NCBI GenBank assembly: GCA_900100475.1
Contig: FMTU01000010.1
Span: 62,001 to 126,000, forward strand
From: Sphingobium faniae
GTDB taxonomy: Bacteria > Pseudomonadota > Alphaproteobacteria > Sphingomonadales > Sphingomonadaceae
DNA: 64,000 nt
Direction: 5' to 3'
The notes beneath the pieces were generated by a model. It was not told where the DNA came from. It searched no databases and worked only from the letters and a program-made list of their open reading frames with translations. Positions 60,277 through 64,000 of the stretch are shown here, one piece after another. The first letter of the stretch is position 1. Each line of letters begins with the position of its first letter. The position numbers and the translations under genes are program-made.

Positions 60277-61088
60277 TCGCTGCCGTCATGCCCAAGTCGC
60301 TCGATAGCGCCCGGCATGGCGGCGCTTTGAAACTTCACCGGGATCGCGGTTTCGGTGAAGTTTCAATTTCGCCGCACCAGCCGCAATCGCCCGCAAATCC
60401 GCCGATTGTCGGAACTGGCACGGGGCTTGCGATTAATTACCTTATCTCAGGTGTGGCAGCCCTTTCCGCTGGAGGCACTGGCAGGGGCGGCGCACGCAAC
60501 CGCGCCGACCGGGAGAGCCATGCCCTGACAGTAGCTCAAATTGGCAATCTCAAGGCCGCTGAGCGCCATGCCGAAAAAATTGGGCTGCCGTTCACCCGCA
60601 TGATCTCGATTCACTGGCAGGCGGCTGGAGTGCCCATGGCTGGCATGGCAAAGGCGACCGGGCGATTTACCGATCTCATGGCGAAGGCTCTGGCCCGGCA
60701 TGGCAGCGGGACGGCATGGCTCTGGACGCATGAGAGCGGCAACGGAAAAGGCGGGCACTGCCACTTGCTCGCGCATGTGCCTGCCGATCTCGTTCCCGTT
60801 GTTACGGCGCTGCAACGGGGCTGGCTGCGCCGGATCACACTGCGCAGTTATCGCGCGCGCGTGATCCACAGCAAACCGATAGGCGGACGGCTGGGGCTGG
60901 AGGCAGGCAATCCCGATCTCCACGCCGTCAATCTGGAGGCCGCGCTTGCCTATGTCCTGAAAGGGGCAGGCCCTGAGGCCGCGTCACAATTCGCCCTGGA
61001 GCGGCTGGAGCCGGGCGGGCGCGTGATCGGCAAGCGTTGCGGCACCTCTCAAAACATCGGCGCGAAGGCGCGCAAGACAAAGGACTGA
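60273..61088 (+). CDS. Putative HUH endonuclease (rolling-circle Rep-like)
   Basis: 271 residues. The motif GHCHLLAHVP supplies the metal-binding His-x-His (H162, H164). AYVLKG supplies a catalytic Tyr with Lys three residues later (Y227, K230). FTRMISIHW is a candidate motif 1. This order matches HUH replication or mobilisation endonucleases with a single Tyr. The protein probably nicks and replicates the excised element. The first 70 residues look variable, and an ATG at 60288 may be the real start. Assignment is by motif only. Confidence 0.6.
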   Translation: MIAAVMPKSLDSARHGGALKLHRDRGFGEVSISPHQPQSPANPPIVGTGTGLAINYLISGVAALSAGGTGRGGARNRADRESHALTVAQIGNLKAAERHAEKIGLPFTRMISIHWQAAGVPMAGMAKATGRFTDLMAKALARHGSGTAWLWTHESGNGKGGHCHLLAHVPADLVPVVTALQRGWLRRITLRSYRARVIHSKPIGGRLGLEAGNPDLHAVNLEAALAYVLKGAGPEAASQFALERLEPGGRVIGKRCGTSQNIGAKARKTKD

Positions 61089-61090
61089 CA

Positions 61091-61780
61091 ATGGCCAATC
61101 GCAAGAAACCGGACGGCGGCATGAATACTAACAATGCCCTGACTGTCGAGCAAACCACGGAAGAAACCGGCGCTCAGGCGATGGCCCGCAAATTGCTCCA
61201 GCCGACCTTGAAAAACGCGGCGGCTGCATCGGCATTCACCGGCAAGATGATGGGGAGCGACTTGGAATTGCCGGGTATCGGTGACTACGCCGATCACGTT
61301 CATATTGCGGCCCGCGATGCAGCGGCGGGCGATCTCGCTATGGCCAGCAAGATTCTGGCGGCTCAGGCAATCACCCTCGATAGCATGTTTGCCGAGCTGG
61401 CGCGGCGAGCGGCGAACAATATGGGCGAATACATCAACACCGCCGAACGCTATGGGCGGCTGGCGCTCAAGGCTCAAAGCAACTGCCGGGCAACTCTGGA
61501 GGCGCTGGCCAAGCTGCACCAGCCGCGCGAGCAAACCGTGCGCCATGTGCATGTGAACGAGGGCGGGCAGGCCGTCATTGCCGATCAATTCCACCACCAC
61601 GCCGGGGGGCACCGAAATGCAGAATCCGCCGAACAACCCCATGCAGCCGGAACCGGCGCGGCTGGCAGCGGCCCCGAGATGCTTGGCCACGACGCGGAAG
61701 GGAACGGTTTGCCAATCCCCGGCGATCAAGGGGGCGAAGCGATGCCGGATGCACGGCGGCAAGGGCAGCGGCGCACCTGA
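61091..61780 (+). CDS. Element protein of unknown function, overlapped by the next gene
   Basis: 229 residues. The helical core (ASKILAAQAITLDSMFAELA, NMGEYINTAERYGRLALKAQ, NCRATLEALAKLHQPR) is a type I know from alphaproteobacterial integrated elements and prophages without an assigned role. The tail is His/Gly/Ala-rich. Its last 164 nt are shared with the following gene in another frame. Confidence 0.65.
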   Translation: MANRKKPDGGMNTNNALTVEQTTEETGAQAMARKLLQPTLKNAAAASAFTGKMMGSDLELPGIGDYADHVHIAARDAAAGDLAMASKILAAQAITLDSMFAELARRAANNMGEYINTAERYGRLALKAQSNCRATLEALAKLHQPREQTVRHVHVNEGGQAVIADQFHHHAGGHRNAESAEQPHAAGTGAAGSGPEMLGHDAEGNGLPIPGDQGGEAMPDARRQGQRRT

Positions 61781-61871
61781 GGGCAACCGCAATGCATGGA
61801 AGCACGGGGGGCGCTCTGCCGACACAATGGCAGTCGCTCGATACATGAGGGGGATGGCGCGGCAGGTGTAG
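61617..61871 (+). CDS. HGG-motif small protein (CxxxxxxGxxC...RCRMHGG type)
   Basis: 84 residues from an ATG with GGGGGG 8 nt upstream. A possible zinc-binding start (RCLATTRKGTVCQSPAIKGA, then KRCRMHGG) is followed by GSGAPEGNRNAWKHGG. This HGG-GAPxGNxNAxKHG pattern is a recurrent small protein of phages and integrated elements, often near packaging genes; function unknown. It overlaps the previous gene by 164 nt in a different frame. Confidence 0.75.
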   Translation: MQNPPNNPMQPEPARLAAAPRCLATTRKGTVCQSPAIKGAKRCRMHGGKGSGAPEGNRNAWKHGGRSADTMAVARYMRGMARQV

Positions 61872-62215
61872 GGCTATGACGCGAAGCTGACTGGCACGAA
61901 GCGCGCCGTTTCCGGGTATTTCGGTCAAATCAACGTCGCCCGTCACTTTTGACGGGGAAGCTGCCATTGCCGCTCAGCCCCGGCCTTCCGCCAATTCCAA
62001 CCGCGATTTGCCGCGTTCGGTGTGTATCGAACTGCACCCGCACCAGCCGGGCGAATTGCCCGAATTGGCCGCGACGGTCTGCCTTCCGTTCCGGCAGGAT
62101 CGAGCGCGCGGCGCATCCATGATGCAGCCCGATCCAAGGGGGCATTTCACCCCTGTTTTCCATACTCATTCCATACGAATAAGATTGGGCGACGCTAAGT
62201 GCTTGAAAATATGGC
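61872..62215. other. Right-end non-coding part of element 1
   Basis: No gene is supported. It holds a 7-bp hairpin (CCCGTCA at 61939-61945 with 61950-61956, loop CTTT) without a T-tract, and then the paired TTCCATAC sites before the att repeat. Confidence 0.45.
62158..62176 (+). repeat. Paired TTCCATAC sites, right end
   Basis: TTCCATAC at 62158-62165 and 62169-62176, same orientation and 11-bp spacing as the pair at the other end, about 40 bp inside att repeat 2. Confidence 0.65.
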
Positions 62216-62256
62216 GCACCCGAGAGGATTCGAACCTCTGGCCTCTGCCTTCGGAG
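62216..62256 (-). repeat. att repeat 2; left end of a second element
   Basis: Second copy of the tRNA-Arg(CCG) 3' segment, one mismatch to copy 1. To its right, where the tRNA 5' half should be if the gene were intact, the sequence is unrelated, and a second integrase starts 180 bp away. The intact tRNA gene is therefore expected beyond the right edge of the window. Confidence 0.85.
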
Positions 62257-62434
62257 CTAGAAACGCAACGCTACTCCATGCTGCGCCAGCCTTCGCCAAA
62301 GTCCGATAAGTCGTTGTGATTTATTGGTTTTATTGACAAAGAGGGGTCGCCAAGCTACTCTAATAGCCGCCAACGTTTTCGATCTTCTGGTGAGTTTTTG
62401 GTGAGTTTTTTTGGACCCCTCTGGCGAGGTGAAC

Positions 62435-63784
62435 ATGCCGAAATTAACGAAAATCGTCGTCGACAGGGCGCTGCCGCGCGACAGCCAGTACACGCTCTGG
62501 TGCAGCGAGCTTAAAGGCTTCGGGGTCTTCGTGCTGCCGTCTGGCACTCGTACATACTTCGTGGACTACCGAAACGCCAACAATGTTCGTCGGCGTATGA
62601 AGCTCGGTCGCCATGGTGTCATTACCGCTGAACAGGCCCGCACACTCGCCATCCAGGCATTAGCGGACGTCGCCAAGGGCAATGACCCTCTGGAGAACCG
62701 GAACAGCGCTCGCAAGGCGATCACGGTGAAGGAACTGTGCGAGCTTTATATCAAGGAACTCGATGAGGGCCGGATTCTCGGCAAGGGCGGCCGACCGAAG
62801 AAGGCGACCACCAAGGTTACCGACCTTGGCCGCATCAATCGGCATATCATTCCGCTGATCGGCAGGACTCAGGTGACGCATCTGACCAAAGCCGATGTGA
62901 CCGCCATGATGAAGGATATCATGGCGGGGAAGACGCGCCTTAGCGAAAAGACAGGCAATCTGCGTGGCAGGTCGGTCGTGCGCGGCGGCCATGGGGCGGC
63001 CAGCCGCACCGTTGGCTTGCTCGGCGGCATTCTCACCTATGCGCGCGACGAACTGGGGATTATCGAAATCAATCCCGCCCATGGGGTGCGTAAACCCAAG
63101 GATGCCGTGAAAACTCGCCGCCTGAACGAAGGCGAGTATCGAGCGCTGGGCCGCATCCTGAACGAGGCGGCGTTAGACGATCGCTATACGCGGACCACGG
63201 AGATCGTCCGGTTGCTCGCCCTGACGGGTTGTCGGCGCAGTGAGATTATCGGGGTTCGCTGGACAGAGATCGATACCGCCGGCAGCGCTTTCCGTCTGGA
63301 CGACACCAAGGAGGGGCAGTCCGTCCGTCCGATCGGTCTCCCGGCATTGGAGTATTTTGATGATCGGCGCGCAGAGGGCGCCGAAGACGATAGCCTCTAT
63401 GCCTTCCCAGGCCGGGACGACGAGAAGGCGTTCGGTAGCTTTCCGCGACATTGGGAGAAAATATTCCAAGGCACGGAACTGGAGGGTGTCACGGCCCACG
63501 TCCTCCGGCACAGCTTCGCCAGCATGGCCAATGATCTTGGCTTCACCGAGATCACGATCGCCGCGCTCCTCGGTCACGCGTCCAACTCGATCACAAGCCG
63601 GTATGTGCATACGCTGGATGCGGCTCTTGTCATGGCGGCGGACACCGTGTCGGGTTACATTCAGGCGCTCCTCGAGGGTGCGGAATTGTCCCACACGCAT
63701 TACGCGCTTGATCGCGGTTCCCGAAAGGCGGCGCTAGCCAGATTCCTCGCACCTCGCGATGATGCTGAACGCTTGGCGGCGTAA
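62435..63784 (+). CDS. P4-type tyrosine integrase of element 2
   Basis: A 449-residue integrase. The N-terminal DUF4102-like arm (LKGFGVFVLPSGTRTYFVDY) precedes a core-binding domain and the catalytic domain. Catalytic residues are Arg in ALTGCRRSEII, HVLRHSFAS (His-x-x-Arg-His), LLGHASNSIT and the Tyr in TSRYVH. The ATG at 62435 has GAGGTG upstream; a TTG at 62411 is an unlikely alternative. It is a different integrase type from that of element 1, yet uses the same tRNA site. Its element continues past the window. Confidence 0.94.
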   Translation: MPKLTKIVVDRALPRDSQYTLWCSELKGFGVFVLPSGTRTYFVDYRNANNVRRRMKLGRHGVITAEQARTLAIQALADVAKGNDPLENRNSARKAITVKELCELYIKELDEGRILGKGGRPKKATTKVTDLGRINRHIIPLIGRTQVTHLTKADVTAMMKDIMAGKTRLSEKTGNLRGRSVVRGGHGAASRTVGLLGGILTYARDELGIIEINPAHGVRKPKDAVKTRRLNEGEYRALGRILNEAALDDRYTRTTEIVRLLALTGCRRSEIIGVRWTEIDTAGSAFRLDDTKEGQSVRPIGLPALEYFDDRRAEGAEDDSLYAFPGRDDEKAFGSFPRHWEKIFQGTELEGVTAHVLRHSFASMANDLGFTEITIAALLGHASNSITSRYVHTLDAALVMAADTVSGYIQALLEGAELSHTHYALDRGSRKAALARFLAPRDDAERLAA

Positions 63785-63938
63785 CTCCGTCCGTTCGCAA
63801 TTTCCGGTTCCCCTGGCTCCCACTGGTAGCTGGGGGAACGTTGCCGCAGGATATGGATCGGATAGACAGTCCATTTATCCGGACTTAGATTTGGACTGTC
63901 GTTCAGGAGGCCTCACGCCCACTCTGTCGACAAAAGAA

Positions 63939-63962
63939 AAGGCCCGCCTTACAGCGGGCCTT
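63939..63962. terminator. Intrinsic terminator, probably bidirectional
   Basis: AAGGCCCGC (63939-63947) pairs exactly with GCGGGCCTT (63954-63962) around a 6-nt loop. An A-run stands before the stem and TT plus AAATA after it. It lies 155 bp after the integrase stop. Confidence 0.7.
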
Positions 63963-64000
63963 AAATATCCTTAGACGATGAGGGGGGGCGTTAGCCCGCA

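Larger units (their letters stand above)
56837..62256. mobile_element. Integrative element 1 in the tRNA-Arg(CCG) attachment site
   Basis: 5.4 kb bounded by 41-bp direct repeats (40/41 identical) that reproduce the 3' end of tRNA-Arg(CCG). Inside are a tyrosine integrase next to the left repeat, paired TTCCATAC sites at both ends, an excisionase-like protein, several short overlapping genes and an HUH-type Rep. No phage structural or conjugation genes are seen. Size and content fit a satellite-like or mobilizable integrated plasmid. Confidence 0.8.

Noticed and set aside
56837-62256. Two tRNA-Arg genes
   Set aside because: Only the anticodon loop, T-arm and acceptor 3' strand are present in each copy. 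No 5' acceptor strand or D-arm adjoins them. They are att repeats.
1-64000. CRISPR array, rRNA genes or a replication origin
   Set aside because: No regularly spaced short repeats, rRNA-like sequence, DnaA-box cluster or parABS set was seen.

Overview
The window looks like chromosome of a sphingomonad (Sphingobium, Novosphingobium or Sphingomonas type; Alphaproteobacteria). The inference rests on high GC with strong GC3 bias, a TonB-dependent receptor inside a hydrocarbon-type catabolic operon, an Alphaproteobacteria-style cpa/tad pilus locus, and a LapA-like VCBS adhesin typical of this group. No rRNA, complete tRNA or CRISPR array is present.

Region 1 (1-14.8 kb) is a catabolic island bounded by mobile-element debris. 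A truncated IS3-type transposase lies on the left. A MobF relaxase remnant and a decayed IS5/IS427-type element with visible inverted repeats lie on the right. The minus-strand operon reads CYP153-like P450, [2Fe-2S] ferredoxin, TonB-dependent receptor, zinc alcohol dehydrogenase, aldehyde dehydrogenase. This fits uptake, hydroxylation and stepwise oxidation of a hydrophobic substrate to an acid. Upstream are a molybdopterin oxidoreductase, a divergent LysR regulator and an amidase.

Region 2 (15.4-29.2 kb) is a full Flp/Tad pilus locus: a membrane protein, flp pilin, cpaB, cpaC, a small lipoprotein, tadG, two tadE-like genes, cpaE, cpaF, tadB, tadC, tadD, a second TPR gene and the prepilin peptidase. 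Region 3 (29.3-48.0 kb) holds a NarL-type two-component pair divergent from a 2,692-residue LapA-like adhesin. The adhesin is followed by an OmpA-like protein, a TolC-like channel, a LapB-like ABC exporter, a SleB-like wall hydrolase and a LapC-like adaptor. A LapG-type protease on the opposite strand follows, and the adhesin N-terminus carries a PAAG site where LapA proteins are cut.

Region 4 (48.2-53.7 kb) is a translationally coupled exopolysaccharide cluster: membrane PIG-L deacetylase, ATP-grasp ligase, a processive GT2 fused to an extracytoplasmic glycoside-hydrolase-like domain, and a TPR/beta-barrel exporter. It resembles PNAG (pga) machinery with its parts re-dealt, and is the best candidate here for an undescribed system. 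Regions 2 to 4 together form one surface-attachment superlocus. Its pilus and adhesin promoters share sequence motifs.

Region 5 (54-64 kb): an IclR regulator remnant, a MarR/FUSC efflux pair, a conjugation-protein (TraG) remnant, then tandem integrations at the 3' end of a tRNA-Arg(CCG) gene. Element 1 (56,837-62,256) is complete, with att repeats, paired putative arm sites at both ends, integrase, excisionase-like protein, small genes and an HUH-type Rep. Element 2 starts at the second att copy with its own integrase and runs off the window.
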